64,000 bases of DNA. Origin: Hordeum vulgare subsp. vulgare. Lineage: Eukaryota; Streptophyta; Magnoliopsida; Poales; Poaceae. Below are positions 12,207 to 25,185 of this stretch, one piece after another (position 1 is the stretch's first letter; each line of letters starts with the position of its first letter). The notes beneath the pieces are model-generated. The model was not told the origin of the DNA and did no database searches. It saw nothing but the letters and a program-made list of their open reading frames with translations. The stretch lies in contig NC_058519.1 in NCBI RefSeq assembly GCF_904849725.1, positions 110,472,881 to 110,536,880 of the forward strand, read 5' to 3'. Made by a program: the position numbers and the translations under genes.

Positions 12207-12210
12207 GCTT

Positions 12211-15200
12211 TGTGGGGACCCCGACTTACGAGTCGAGATCGCCGAATGAACGTGCTCAGTGATCCCAGAGATCAATGCTCACCGAACACACAGAAACTGA
12301 ATAACAAGAGTCTTATATCCATACACACCGTTTAAGACAATAAATGACCGTTGCGGTCAAGTCTTACATATATAGGGGCTTGAGGTCCAACATACCAAAC
12401 TTGACCAATAGCGGAAATATTGGTCGAAAGTGTGAACCCATGCCATCAGCCTTAACCTACAGGCATTCTGACTGCGAAGCGTCCTAATTCGTAGGAACAT
12501 CACCAAGGTGCTCTTCACTATTTCCTGTTCTCTCATACCTGGTAAATGAAATAACCAGTGGCAAGCCAATGAGTACTTTGAATGTACTCGCAAACAGCCC
12601 ATGATATGGATAATGCAGTTGGTATGGTAACAGGTAATATGCGGTATTGGTGGATAGCAGCTTAACTATAAATAAACATGATCATGGATGGATGTGCAAC
12701 ATAAGCTAGATGGTATTTAGAAGAACAGGTTACAGATATCAATATATCTATCAAGGGTTGAATACACCGGGTTCACCCGATATGCCAAGTCACAAAACTT
12801 GGTTATATCAACTCTTTCATATTAAGACCATTAAACTCACACACACTTAGTTTATGCTGAAACGACTAGACGTAGTTTAAGCAGGATTACCCAACCATCC
12901 TTGACCATGGACACGGCTATTCAAATAGTTTTACACTGTGCAGAGGTAGTACGCTGGACCCACAAGATTCGGGAAACTTCCGTGTCATCCACGACTCGCA
13001 GTATCTAACATACCCGAGGTAAGTACCTGATCAATGCCTTTCCCCTGACGATACTAGACAAAGAGGTCCACTCGATTGGTACCCAGCCCACATGTTGTAT
13101 GTCTTACGAGCATCGACTATGGACAGTATCAACCATGCAGTGACCAACGGTGTGCCCGGAACATGTAAAAATGGCATAGTCGCCCAACCTTGCACGACCC
13201 CGTCACGAGAGTGACCACACATCACTCCCGCCACTAGTAATGTGGCTCTTTGCTGGCACCGACCAGAGTAATCAACAAAGCCCCGTCCCACAAAGGGGTA
13301 ACGTGGTCGTACATGTAAGGTTGGGACGGTCGACACATCATAAATCTATTCCCATTTCCGAAGCCATACACACGCAAAATACCCGGTGCACCATTTCACC
13401 AAAAGTGGCCACCTAACTCATCATCACCCTCGGGTATTAGTGGCACCCGACGGGGTTTTCATAACCTTTGATTTTTATACCATCATCAGGCTCATGCTAC
13501 TATGCTTAGCTCTACTTGTCAACATGATATTAGCGTGACCCTCATAGGTGGTAGGATCATGCTCAAAATGCAAGTGCTCGGGAGGATCCATCGGTAACAT
13601 CACCTCAATGATTTACCGATGCTTATGATCACATGCAACGGAAATATTTTCTCTCCTAGCACGCAATACAGCACATGTTGAAAGCATGGTGAAAGGACTG
13701 CTTGCCTTAGCTCTCACAAGTTCTTGGGTCTTCGAGGTCTTCCGGTCCAACTCCGAGTACTCCGTTTATTCCATCAACTATCGTCGGAAACCACAGAGTA
13801 AGCGACACACCAAGTAGAAACAAAAGTGGTAAATAAATGGAAGTTATATTTTTCTTGGACCATTCTGGTCAAAAACAATGCCTATAGGAGGTTTGGACCA
13901 TCATAGATTTTTGAATGGATGAGAGGAGGAATAGTGGAGGCACTCATTTATGAGAGAACAATTTTAGAAACATTTAGAAAGTTGTTTCACTAGATTTGGA
14001 GTTGAGGTGAATATTCTAGGGATTTTCTAATGGTGGATAAATAGCAAAAGGGAGCTATTTATTTATTGCAACAGAAATATGCAACATTAAAATGTTGACC
14101 AAGGTTTTAAAAATAGGGCATGATATTAGAAGGCTCTGGAATTTGGAATCACTCCATTTGGAGTTGATTTGAACCCTGCAAGATTTTTGAAAGGTGGGGC
14201 TAAATATATTCAAATTTATATTTGAATAATAGTACAACAGAAAAGTTGCTTGGCAAAATGTTCAAAGCACATCGTTGGATAGCCCTTGATTTTTGGGACC
14301 TGCAAAATTTTGAATCATAAGATTTGGAGCTCAGATGAATTTAATATAGATTTTTGAAGTTCATAGAAAGGAAAAACAGAGAAGGGGGCTATCAGGGAGT
14401 CTATTGAACACTCAGGGCGATAGCCAGGCAGATGGGCCGGCCCAACGGCTCGGCCTGGGGCAACCTGGCCACGCAGGAGGCGTGTTCTTTCGAATACGCC
14501 TTCGGCTCAGGGAAGGCGCAAAACGGCCGGGGGTCTTCACTTATCGGCCGGGCCCAGCCCTTGTGCCGCTTGCAGGCGGGCCCTGCTGGCTTCACCCCCT
14601 CTCTCTCTCCTCCTCGTCTTCAACCTAGCGACAGGTGACGAGGGAGGAGCCAGACTCCGTGGCTCCGGCTGCTCTGCCATGCCGTTGGTCGAGCCTGAGG
14701 CCTGGGGTGGCTGCCCCGCTGCCAGGCGAGCTCGGGGTGGAGCCCCGTCGCCACAAGTGAGGTAGGGAGAGGCCTCCACGGGGGCATGTAGCAGTGCCAG
14801 CCGCAGATGGCCAAAGGTCTTCGGCGCCAGGGAGCACGGCCGGGGGTGCCGGGGAGACTGGGGGTGGTAGAGGGTTCTAGCAAAGGCGAAAGGAGGCGAG
14901 GGGAGGCTTTGGGGTGCGCTAGCCCGTGCGGAGGCCAGAGCTCTACCTGTGGCCATCGGGGAGAGAAGAGAGCCCTAGAGGAGAGGGGGCTCAAGGGGAA
15001 GCTGTGGAGGAGCCCAAGGGAGAGAGGAAGATATGCAAGAGTAGCAGAGGCTCGGGGAGAGAGGAGATAAGAGGGGAAGAGGGAGAGAGAGCTCGGGAGA
15101 TCTCTGGAGCTTCCTGGTGCATGGATGACATGCACCGCAAAGGGAGCTTGGAAGCTAGCTGGTGGGTGGAAGTGCTTGGAACGGTCAAAAGGAAGGGCTG

Positions 15201-17118
15201 AGACATTCTGAGACATCTTGATTCGGCTAGAAACGGCCGGGAGGAAAGAAACAAGGTGCAGAGCACCATTTCTGCACTCTAGGGAGGTGGTCACCAGCCC
15301 ACTTGGTGTCCTGGGCCTCCCTTTGACCAGGCCAAGGTGTCAAGCATGCAAGGTATGCGTGCCACGAAGCACTGGTGGAGTTTGAACCCAAGAGGGCCAG
15401 ATTAGACTGGGGTTTGACTGTTGTTAAGTTTGCAACAACAAACTTAGAGTTAAGGAAAGTGGGTCTCAAATGGGGAGTCTTGGGGAAACATTATGTGTGG
15501 CAGTGTTATCTGTGCAAGGACTACAACACTGCCAAGTTTCAGATCAAGCAGAGGAGGGTAGCTAGTACTTGTTGTACAAAGCTATATTTCAGCCAGAAAT
15601 GAACTTGTAGATGTGCTGCTCATTTTTCCTACATGAGCATACCATCTCTTGGTTTGAAATGATGCCTTGTGATGCTAGGGATCCTCTGGAAATAGATGGG
15701 GGCTTTGGCTTAAGAAGAAGTGGGGCAAGAGGGGTAGAAATGGTGATCCTAGGGTAAAAATGAGGAATAGTTACATGGAGTCTCTCTCCAATAATTTACC
15801 AGAGCTCATGGAAATGCTACTCAAGGTGAAATGTAACTATATGAAGTTTTTGTGGAAAGTTGAGCTCAAGGGTAAAAGTGGAAGGGGCCAAAGTAGCCAT
15901 TAAAGTGAATGCACACAAGGTGTTTGATGAGTGTTAGGGCAACCAGATGGACTTCAATGGATATGAAACTTAACAGGATCAAACAATAGATGAAAATAAG
16001 CTAGGACACCAAATTTGGGATTTGATGGAGAAGGTTTCGAATGTAGACTTGGAAAACCCATGAAATGGGCAGAAATGGCTTTCTGCTTACAAGACTATTC
16101 AAATCAATTCTCACACATCCAATATTTGGTGTGGGGCATTATTTGAGCATTAAGGCATGCCCAAAACGTTTGGGGTCAATTGGAGAAACTTTATAATGTA
16201 AAATTTCCCAAAGTCATAAATCAACAGAGAGGGTTTTGAGGGGCTTGGGACAAGTTCTTCTATTATCCTTGATGCACCACTTGGTGTGCATGCATTATTG
16301 GAGTATCAGAACATGTCTACCAAATTTGAGCACATTTGGAGATACTTGACAATGTAGAGTTGCTCAAATTTGGATCTGGACACGGGTTTTAGAATACTTA
16401 GGAGAGTCAAATCAAGTTGGATTGAGATGAAACTTGACAAGATCAGCACATATATCATATGTGACATGCTAGAATTTTTACAGGACTTTACTGAGAATAT
16501 TTCTATATCCAAAATCTTGAAATAGGCAGGAAGGGTTTTGAAGGGGTTTGCGCAATATTTTGAACATGACCATGTGTTGAAACTCATCTCATATATATGG
16601 AATATATATGTCCACTGAGTTTCCCTAAATTTTCTCAAATATTTTGAAAGCAGTAAATAACTTTCCTTCATAAGAGACCATTTCTGGCCTCCCACGAAGG
16701 CATTTAAATAAAATAGTAAAATCCCCTTTAAAATAATAATATTGTGGTTTTGGGAAGTCATTTTGATAATGGGTTTTAAACAAAATAATTGGTGCAAAAA
16801 TAAATTCCCTAATTTGAGGACTTGTAGTACAAATCCCATTTGAGGTGTTTTGAAAGCTTAATTCAAAGAAATGCTTTTTGGGAAAATAATATTTGGTAAA
16901 AATAGTTTTTGGTCTTAAACACATGGCATGATCATCACGCACGAGTTTTGGGCTAAGGAGGTGAGTCTGGAGAATAACATGAATTATTGTGAATCAAACA
17001 CAGTCATGCAAGCAAGCAACAGTCACTTCAAGCATCACAATCATTCACAAAAAAATTAATTGGTCCTAATTTTTGAAATAAGCTAATTACTTAGGAAAGC
17101 TAAACACACGGTTTTACA
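12211..17118 (-). repeat. Element B 5' LTR (right copy, full length)
   Basis: This 4908-bp copy begins TGTGGGGACCCC and ends GGTTTTACA on the plus strand. It retains about 350 bp (12757-13108) and about 130 bp (13945-14095) that the left copy lacks. The 224-codon minus-strand frame at 14620-15294 parallels that at 5596-6321. No host gene was seen. Confidence 0.93.
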
Positions 17119-17123
17119 CGTAC

Positions 17124-18081
17124 GCAAGTGCTATGGATGTCAAAAGTTTGCCCAACAGGCGGCATGACCATGTGCCGGTCAAGAGTTGAGCATGATCCCA
17201 ATCACATTTGCTTTTGCAGTCTCGGGGCTTGATATGGTTGGTCCGTTCAAAATGTCTTCGGGTAAAACGATTCACCTGCTGGTGGTAGTTGATAAGTTCA
17301 CCAAATGTGTTTAGGGAAAACCTGTCAACAACTGTGACGCGGAAATAGCGGTAAAATTCTTGAAAAGGTTAATCTACCGTTACAGCTATCCTCATAGCAT
17401 TATCACGGACAATGGTACCAACCTATCCAAATGAGCCATGGAGCAATTTTGCGAGAAAGAGCACATCCGGCTTGGCTTGGTGGCTGTAGCGCATCCGCAG
17501 TCCAACAGGCAGGTTGAAACAGAAAATTAGGAGATTCTGAGAAGGGTCAAACCCCGGCTCATAGTGCCATTACAACGCACCCTGGGTTGTTGGGTTGATG
17601 AGCTCCCCTCACCTCTATGTCGTATTAATACAACTCCAAACAGGTCCACTCGCTACACGCCTTTCTTTCTGGTCTATGGCGCTGAGGCGGTGTTACCAAG
17701 TGACATTCGTCATGAATCTCCTAGAGTCGCCGCTTATGTTGCGGACGATAATGAACAAGCGCGACAAGTTTCTTTGGATGCTTTGGAGGAAGAGAGAGAG
17801 CAACAACTAGGTTAGCCATATATCAGCAAGACCTACGTCGTTAACACACCAGTAGGATTAAAAGCAGCACCTTCCAATAGGGTGACTTGGTGCTCCGACT
17901 AACGCAAGATCAAACGGGGGTGCATGAGCTCTCACCGCCCTGGGAAGGCACGTTTATCATCAGCAAAAATCTCAAGAATAGTTCATATTACCAGATCGAT
18001 CTACGACCTGGTAAGAATACCTATGAAGCACAGACAACCCGGCCCTGGAACATTGCTCACATGCGGCCTTATTATACTTAG
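17124..18081 (+). pseudogene. pol: Element A integrase core and C-terminus
   Basis: Coding resumes after B with the zinc-finger Cys pair (KCYGCQKF). The rve core follows, with first Asp in SGLDMVGPF, second Asp in IITDNGT and Glu 36 residues later in NRQVE, so the D-D-35-E triad is present. Then come RYTPFFLVYGAEAVLPSDI and the family's C-terminal block ending PWNIAHMRPYYT before TAG. Stops occur at 17311 (KCV-stop), after NLSK, in the TEN-stop-EIL context and at 17812, and the frame shifts near 17820. The enzyme inserted element DNA into the chromosome. It is dead here. Confidence 0.88.
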
Positions 18082-19189
18082 AGCCACTCGCTCAGTATTT
18101 CGTGTACCTCCCCCAATTTCTGTACATACTTCTATAGTTTTGAAACATAATAAAGCCGACATCCTCGAATGTTGCAGTCTTTGTCGTTTTCATCCCACAA
18201 ATTGAGCATGAATCTTTATTATATCAAAATATGTTACTTTGGGGGGATACTAGTCCAAATAAATTATCATGGTCAATGGAACCAAGCCGGCTTATCTGGG
18301 GGCTACAGGTCCCCATATTGTTTAGCGGTAATAGCATTGTCTTCTGCAATCCTATGTTGGGCTTTTCTATTGATCATATGTCACTTGGGGGCTTCCAACT
18401 CATCGAGTTTAGCTTTCTCACCCTCTTGATCTGGCAAAGACGCCACAAAATGGTTAAACCCGCATGTATGTTTGATGCGACTCCGATTAGGTGACTCCAT
18501 GTACTCTAGACTATTCAATCCATTGTGGACCCTAAATCAGCAAGGTTAAAATATTGGTTTGTCACGTGAGAGCCGACATACTGAAAGCAAGGATAAACCA
18601 TGGGTTATCATGCCCACTTCATTGAAGCAAGACTTGAGCCTCAAACGCCCGTCTCCTTTTACCGCGTCTCACTCAGCCGGATTATTATTGTTTTACGTTA
18701 CCATCACTTGATTCTTTCAGGTACAAATGTTATTTCTTTCCGGCTCATAAAGAGTGCCCGAGTTATGAAGTCATAATACTGTGATAAACAGTTCAGGATT
18801 TTATGACTCAGCAGAGAAAAATCATGAAGAAAGTTATAGAGCCAAGCTACAACGACTTGCCTCATGTTCATTTAAGGAACCACAGTTTTGAGCAAGGACC
18901 AGTCAAAAAGAAATAGATTAAAATACTAAGGTCTATCTGACTCTTATGCATAAAGGTTTAAAAGCGAGTTAACAACTCACCCACACTCGGATTCTTTGCC
19001 ATTATGACCAAGTCAAAGAGTTTAAAAGCGTGCATAAAGGCACGATACAGACAAAGAGCTGCTGACTCAAATATATTACAAGGTGCTTTAGGCCCAAACA
19101 ATGGAAATCAAAGTTTTCTTTTATATGAGCCGGCTTATACATTTTACGGGTTAAGCTTTGTCTTGATCTTTGGTATGAGATGTCTTAGG
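18082..19189 (+). other. Element A 3' region after pol, non-coding
   Basis: This follows the pol stop and precedes the 3' end of the antisense gene. It has AATAAA at 18149 and a GGGGGCTACAGGTCCCC palindrome-like stretch near 18298 that recurs in C (46456) and D (about 38125). No open frame here has homology in the sister elements. Sequence rich in TCAC and AAGTCGCC-type words resembles C and D downstream of pol. Confidence 0.7.
18149..18154 (+). terminator. Poly(A) signal AATAAA after element A pol
   Basis: AATAAAG follows the pol stop by 68 bases. C has AATAAAG 67 bases after its stop (46213) and D about 58 bases after its stop (38417-38412). The shared position suggests that sense transcripts can end before the LTR. 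That is an inference from conservation only. Confidence 0.6.
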
Positions 19190-19799
19190 CTGATCTTCTT
19201 CTTGAGCCGACAGTTGTACAATCCGGAGATCATCAAATTCTAGTTGCAGTGGGTGAGGGACTCAAACATAGCTTCCTCGTTCAAGACGGGCGACGGGTCG
19301 ACATCAGGAGCAAAAAGTTTCTTGTGGTGTTGCGGAGTCAGACTAACTGATTTAAATTCAGGCGGCTGAATTTGGGTGTTGTTTGAATCATATGCGAGAT
19401 GATAGCTCTTCAAGGACATGTCACTTACAAGCTGACTGGAAAATTTACGAGTCGTCGAGGTGCACTAATGATAATCATCATAGTTGAAAGTCGATCCATC
19501 CACCTTCAGTTCTCGAAACCCCTCAATCATTTCTGCCGGGTCAAGTTCAGTCGAGTAAGCTAGAGCACGACTCAAAGAATATGTGGCTTCAGCACGGGCG
19601 GTTGATCACTTGAGCTCTCGAATTTATTTGCTGATTGTGGAAAGGAACACCAACACATATTTTATAAGCTTGACCGGTTCTTTGTTCCCCGCGACCGCTT
19701 TGATTATGCATAAGCTTCCACAATATAGTTGTTTTGTTAATACATATACATCTTTAAGTTTTAGCAAGCAATTATCTTGAAGATTGCACATACGGCGGC
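19190..19799 (-). pseudogene. Element A antisense gene, last exon
   Basis: On the minus strand an acceptor (TTCTTTTTAG) at 19800 opens an exon homologous to the last exons in C (47931-47306) and D (36756-37381). Shared features include LSRALAY (C: LSRCLAY), ELDPAEMIEGF, a YHLAYD motif (C: YQAAYD) and NEEAMFESLTHCN (C: FIALSKCN). Stops are present. The true 3' end is uncertain because the stop homologous to C's and D's cannot be placed. The function of this protein is unknown. Confidence 0.72.
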
Positions 19800-19882
19800 C
19801 TAAAAAGAATCAAGCATATAAGTCGCCACACGATTGGCCTTGGTAAATGGGGGTTAAGTGGATTAATGAAAGGTCTATATAG

Positions 19883-19887
19883 ACACT
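19883..19887. repeat. Target site duplication of element E (ACACT)
   Basis: ACACT at 19883-19887 recurs exactly at 29658-29662, immediately outside the TGATG start and the ATCA end of the element. Confidence 0.96.
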
Positions 19888-21428
19888 TGATGTCCCACAA
19901 GCGTATGGGATCGTAGCACTTTTCGAGGGTAGAGTATTCAACCCAAATTTATTGATTCGCTCACAAGGGGAAGCTAAAGGATATTCTCAAGTATTAGCAG
20001 CTGAGTTGTCAATTCAACCACACCTGAAAGATTAGTGTGTGCAAGCAAAGTATGAGTATTAAGGTAGTAAGATAGCAACGGCACCAGGAAAAGCTTTGGC
20101 AATTCCCAGCAGTGGTGCCAGAAAAGGCCCTGTTGACGGGGTGTTAGCGCCAACAAAGTCTTGCAACAAGTAACAGCGGAGTAGCAAGGAACAGTAGTAG
20201 CAACAGCAGCAAAGTAACAAGTAACAATAGTAGTGACACCAGCAAAGTGACAGCAACAGCAAAGTGGCCCAATCCCTCTTGTAGCAAGGGACAAGCCTAG
20301 GCAAAGTAACGTAGCGAGGACCAGTAGTAAAAGACTCGTAGGCAGTGGATCGATGATGGATGAGTGTGACGGATGTGATTCATCATGTAACAGCTATAAC
20401 ACGGAGAGATTTGTAACTAGCTCCCGTTCATCAATCTAATGTAGGCATGTATTTCGTATGTAGTCGTACGTGCTTAGGGAAAAGAACTTGCATGACATCT
20501 ATTGTCCATCCCTCCCGTGGCAGCGGGGTCCTAACGGAAACTACGGGATATTAAGGTTCTCCTTTTAATAAAGAACAGGACCAACGCATTAACACGCGGT
20601 GAATACATGAACTCCTCATACCATGGTCATCTCCGGGAGTGGTTCAGGCTATTGTCACTCCGGGGTTGCCGGGTCATAACACATAGTAGGTGACTACAAC
20701 TTGCAAGATAGGATCTAAAACACACATATATTGGCGACCACATAATAGGTTCAGATCTGAAATCATGGCACTCGAGCCCTAGTGACAAGCATTAAGCATA
20801 GCCAAGTAGTAGCAACATCAATCTAGAACATAGTGGATACTAGGATCAATCCCCGTCAAGAACTAACTCGATTACATGATAGATCTCATCCAACTCATCA
20901 CCGTCCAGCAAGCCTACGATGAGATTACTCACGAACGATGAAGATCATCATGGAATTGTCGATGGAGAAAGGTTCATGATGACGATGGCGACGATTTCCC
21001 CTCTCCGGAGCCCGAAACGGACTCCAGATCTGCCCTCCAGATGAAGAACAGGATGTGGCGGCGCCTCCGTATCGCAAAACGCGATGAAACCTTCTCTCTG
21101 ATTTTTTTTCACGCGAAACGGAAGATATAGAGCTGAGATTGGGGGCAGTGGTGCCACGTGGGCCCCACAAGCCTGCACGGCGTGGCCTAGGGGGGTGGCC
21201 GCGGCCCCTCAAGTGGATCTTTGCGCAGGTATTTTTCTTTTATTCCAGAAAAAATCTCCGTAAATTTTTAGGAAGTTCCGAGAACTTTTATTTCTGCACA
21301 AAAACAAAACCATGGTAATTCTGCTGAAAACAGCGTCAGTCCGGGTTAGTTCCATTCAAATCATGCAAATTAGAGTCCAAAACAAGGGCAAAAGACTTCG
21401 GAAAAGTAGATACGACGGAGACGTATCA
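19888..21428 (-). repeat. Element E 3' LTR
   Basis: This copy starts TGATGTCCCACA and ends GAGACGTATCA on the plus strand. It contains a GTAGCAACAGCAGCAAAG-like trinucleotide-rich tract (20170-20300) and lacks 28 bp present in the other LTR (around 21205). Frames of up to 106 codons are low-complexity and I do not call them genes. Confidence 0.94.
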
Positions 21429-23399
21429 ACTCGCCCAAGCTTAAAGCCTTGCTTGTCCTCAAGCAACTCATTTGACAAACTGAGAGAGACAAAAGAAAAA
21501 CTTTGGCGAACTCTGTTTGATCTTGTTGTTGCAACCCTGTCTAACTCATAACCAGAATTTCAGCAAAATCGCAAGCAAGCCACATAAGCAAATGACGTCT
21601 AGGTCTCACGGTAAACTCATATCAATGGCATAATGAACTAGCGAGCAAATAATAATAAGCCTCAAATGTCAACACTTCATCAAAACAACATAAAGCAGTA
21701 CCAATAAATGGTATCTCGCTAGCTCTTTCTGAGACCGCAAAACATAAATGCAGAGCACCTTAAAAGACCAAGGGCTGACTAAACATTGTAATTCATGGAA
21801 ATGAAGATCCAGTCATAGTCATACTCAACACAGTTAAAAGCAAAGCATAAAAATGACAGAGGTTCTCTCTAATTGGTGCTTTTGTAAGAGGAGGATGACT
21901 CAACAGGAACATAAATAGACAGGCCCTTCGCAGAGGGAAGCATTGATTTGCAGAGGTGCCAGAGCTCAAGCTTTGAAAACAGAGATAATAATTTTGGGTG
22001 ACATGCTTTCATTATCAACGCAATGACTAAGACTTCTCAACATCTTCCATGCTAGACATTCTATAGGCGGTTCCCAAACAGAAAAGTAAAGTTTTGACTC
22101 CCCCACCACCAATCAATCACACTCCACGGCTAGCTGAATCCTCGGATACTGTCCATACCAACAACAATCCTGGGCGAGTTTTGTTTGCAATTATCTTTTC
22201 GATTTGAGCATGGAACTGGGAATTCCAATTACCGGCCCCTTTCTCGTGAATGATAGTGAATAAACACATATCGAGGATAACACGCCTAGCATGGAAGATA
22301 CCAATAGCCCCCTGTCACCACATGAGCGGTTCGGGCATGCAAAATAGATTATTTCTTGAAGATTTAGAGTGTGGCACATGCAAATTTACTTGGAATGGCA
22401 GGTAGATACCGCACATAGGTAGGTATGGTGGACTCATATGGCACAACTTTGGGTTTATGGAGGTGGATGCACAAGCAGTATTCCCGCTTAGTACAAGTGA
22501 AGACTAGCAAAAGACTGGGTAGCGGCCAACTAGAGAGCGACAACAGCCATCAAAATGCATTGAGAGTATCTATCATTGAGTGCAAGCATGAGTAGGACAT
22601 AAATCACCATGAACATGAACATCATAGAGGCTATGTTGATTTTGTTTCAACTACATGCGTGCACATGCGCCAAGTCAAGCCACTTGAAACATTCAAAGGA
22701 GGATACCATCCTATCATACTACATCATAGTCATCTCAACATTCATGTTGGCAACCAAGACAAACCATTATAAGCTCCTAGCTAAATAAGCATGGCATAAG
22801 CAACTATGATCTCTAAGTTGTCATTCCAAACATGTTTCTCTCACAACAAAGCTGAATCAGGCATGATGAGCTAGTCAAATTTACAAAAACAAAATAGATC
22901 GAGTTCATACCAGCTTTTCCAGGCCCGATCACTTCATCATATCTCGTCATTATTGCCTTTCACTTGCACGACCGAACGATGTGAACAATAATAAGAGTGC
23001 TCGTGCATTGGACTAAAGCTGGAATCTGCAGGCAACACAAAGGAGAAGACAAAAGTAATATGGCTCTTTGAAAGCTAATCAGGTATGCATGCAAGAGCCA
23101 CTAAACATTGTAACCAATATCTTCTACCATGACCCAAAGAAAAAGAAGACTATCTACACGGGAAATCTCCCAACAAGCAAAATAAGAAAAAGAAAATCTT
23201 TTTGGGTTTTCTCAAACTAGACATACACACGAAAAGAATACGAGAAAAAGAAAATAAACTAGCATGGATGATACAGTGGCAAAGTGTGAACACTGGCTAA
23301 CAAAGTGAAAGCATAAGCATGAATGTAAAGTCGGTGAGAACATGTACTCCCCCAAGCTTAGGCTTTTGGCCTAACTTGGTCTACTTCCAAGGATGGTCG
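21429..23399 (-). other. Element E 3' untranslated region
   Basis: The polypurine-like end TAAGCTTGGGCGAG abuts the LTR at 21429. A second copy of the same kind, CCTAAGCTTGGGGGAG, lies on the minus strand at about 23364-23346. Between them are 1.9 kb of A-rich non-coding sequence with no frame over 62 codons. Two polypurine-like copies may reflect an internal plus-strand primer, as in other Athila elements. Confidence 0.7.
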
Positions 23400-23542
23400 T
23401 GGTGAAACCCAAAATCATAATGGGGGTTATACGGGAGTGCTGCAGCCACTGCGTGAATAGCTGCCTCACGAAGACGAGCAACCTTTGCCTTGCTCTCATA
23501 CTCCTCCGCCTCTCCTCTGGTTATGTAATATCTCCATTTTAC

Positions 23543-24403
23543 CTAAAAGTCAAAGAGAGCAGGAGCTGGAAGGGTAATATGGAAAACACACTGCCTGTTA
23601 AATATCAGTCGGTATAGGAGGGATTCATCATCTCTCTCAAGGAACTGGTAGCGTGTCAAAGCGACGCGGTCAAGGAAAGCTGTATGGAGCGGGGGATATC
23701 CTTCACGGATGGGTACTCCAAGAAAATTTGCTATGCGAGTGGCATAGATCCCACCAAAGAAATCTCCTTCAGTAGCATTCTTATTCAGCCTCCTTGCTAT
23801 AATAGCTCCCATGTTGAAGCTTTTGTCACGTGTCACTGCGCTCTTAAGGATACTAAGGTCGCGTGCGCACAGGTGACAATGCTCAATCTTGCCATTAATG
23901 CATCTCCCTATGAAGAGGGCAAAGTAATGCAAGGCAGGAAAATGAATACTCCCCATGGTAGCTTGCGTAATGTCTCTAGTTTCTCCAACCGTAATACCAG
24001 CGCAAAAATCTCTAACCGAAGATTTAGGAGGATCATTGAGGTTACCCCAAATAGGTATTTCTCAAATTCTACTGAAATCCTCTAAATCCATGGTATACGA
24101 TTTATCATAGAGATCAAATAGCACCGATGGCTCACGGCCAGCTGAAAATTTGAATCTACGAACAAAAGAGGCAGTGAGAGAAACATACTGTTCACATTTA
24201 TCAGAGATGAATTCTTCGAGTCTGACGTTGTGAACAAATGCATCAAACTCATCTTTGAAACATGCCTCAATCATAAATTCATCAGAAGGCCATTCACATG
24301 GTTGTACTTGCGCGTCCCTAGGTTGGTAAGGATCAGGCTCCCTAATCGCCAGACGAGGACCTCTCTTGCTTGAGGAACCACCATGAAAGCTTCTCCTGAA
24401 CAT
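23543..24403 (-). pseudogene. Element E 3' ORF, ATHILA ORF-like protein
   Basis: A single minus-strand frame of 286 residues begins MFRRSFHGGSSSKRG, has one TGA at 24064-24062, and ends at TAG/TAA near 23543. The downstream half (IWGNLND, ITQATMGSIHFPALHYFALF, IGRCINGK, GAIIARRLNKN, GGIYATRIANFLGV) is the conserved globular part. The position between pol and the 3' LTR is where Athila elements carry an extra ORF, sometimes called env-like. I see no signal peptide or membrane segment in it, so an envelope role is not supported. Function is unknown. Confidence 0.7.
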
Positions 24404-25185
24404 CTTCCTTTTCTGAAATTTTCAGTGACCCAAAGAGAAGGTGAACAAGGTTCAACTAAACTAGTAGCAACTACTCCAACGGGTGCCTAGAGACCATATT
24501 ACGCATCAAAGCTACTTGGGACCAGCTAGAATCAGCATGCAAAGCTCAAGAACATGGTCACCAAGGCAGCAAAAATACGCGGAGTATAAGGCACTAAAGC
24601 AAAAACTAATTGGACCAATGGAGGAGTCACTTACCAAGGAGTAATTTCCCCAAAACAGTTCGGAGAATGGTGATTGAGCAAAGAGATCGAAAATCCCAAC
24701 AAGAGGAGCAAGAACACGGGTTTGAGCTGCGAAACGATTTTTTCTGGAGGTAGGAGAACTGGATGGGAGCAAGAATGAGTGGAGGGGGAGCCAGTGGGCC
24801 CCACAAGCCTGGGTGGCGCGGCTAGGGGGGGTGCCCGCGCCCCTAGGGCTTGTGGCCCACTGGTGTGGCTACCAGACAGACTCTTTGTATTAGTATTTTT
24901 CAAATATTCCAGAAAAAATCATACCTGATTTTCACACCGTTCGGAGAACTTTGATTTTCGGGGTACTTTTCTATCGGACGCTAAAACAGGAAACAGGGAA
25001 AACTAAACTAAATCTATCATTTTTCTTCTAAGCAACCGAAGGTGAAAGCTTGGAACAGAGGTTTGTGACTCCTCGATTCATCCATCTCATGGTCATCGAA
25101 AGAAATCCGTCAATGGGGTTCATCAAATCCCCTCGACAAAACTTTCTCGAATCACAAAAGAAGACGGAGAATTTTTGAATAGTCA
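24404..25185 (-). other. Element E spacer between protease and 3' ORF
   Basis: These 782 bases sit where RT, RNase H and integrase would be in a full element, and none is detectable. The stretch 24780-25000 (GGGCCCCACAAGCCTGGGTG, then TTCCAGAAAAAATC, then GTTCGGAGAAC) resembles the core of this family's LTRs. It may act as a promoter or leader for the 3' ORF, or may be the scar of a pol replacement. Confidence 0.6.

Larger units (their letters stand above)
8148..12210 (-). other. Element B internal domain, no retroviral genes
   Basis: I searched both strands and saw no gag, protease, RT, RNase H or integrase motif in these 4 kb. What can be seen is a GC-rich block at 8380-8930 with a gene-like arrangement on the plus strand (separate entry), a GT-rich block at 9040-9260, and otherwise unremarkable mixed sequence with short frames. 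Lack of coding capacity with intact termini is the defining feature of LARDs, which depend on enzymes from other elements. Confidence 0.8.
3732..17118 (-). mobile_element. Element B: LARD-like long-LTR Gypsy retrotransposon
   Basis: Two very long direct repeats (4416 and 4908 bp) flank a 4063-bp internal region with no gag or pol similarity that I can see. Orientation is minus. The primer site complementary to initiator tRNA-Met lies next to the right LTR, and a Gypsy-type polypurine end lies next to the left LTR. The sizes fit the LARD class described in Triticeae (Sukkula type: about 4.5-kb LTRs, about 3.5-kb non-coding interior), but the family identity is not confirmed. A 325-bp sample of the LTRs differs at about 21 sites by hand count (6-7%). 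B split A's integrase gene. Confidence 0.92.

Noticed and set aside
20170..20300. Trinucleotide-rich tract as a simple-sequence microsatellite
   Set aside because: It is an imperfect GTAGCAACAGCAGCAAAG-like tract present in both LTRs of E, so it is part of the LTR rather than a separate expansion.
23543..24403. Envelope protein in element E
   Set aside because: The position suits an env-like ORF, but I see no signal peptide, furin-like site or membrane anchor. I call it only ATHILA ORF-like.
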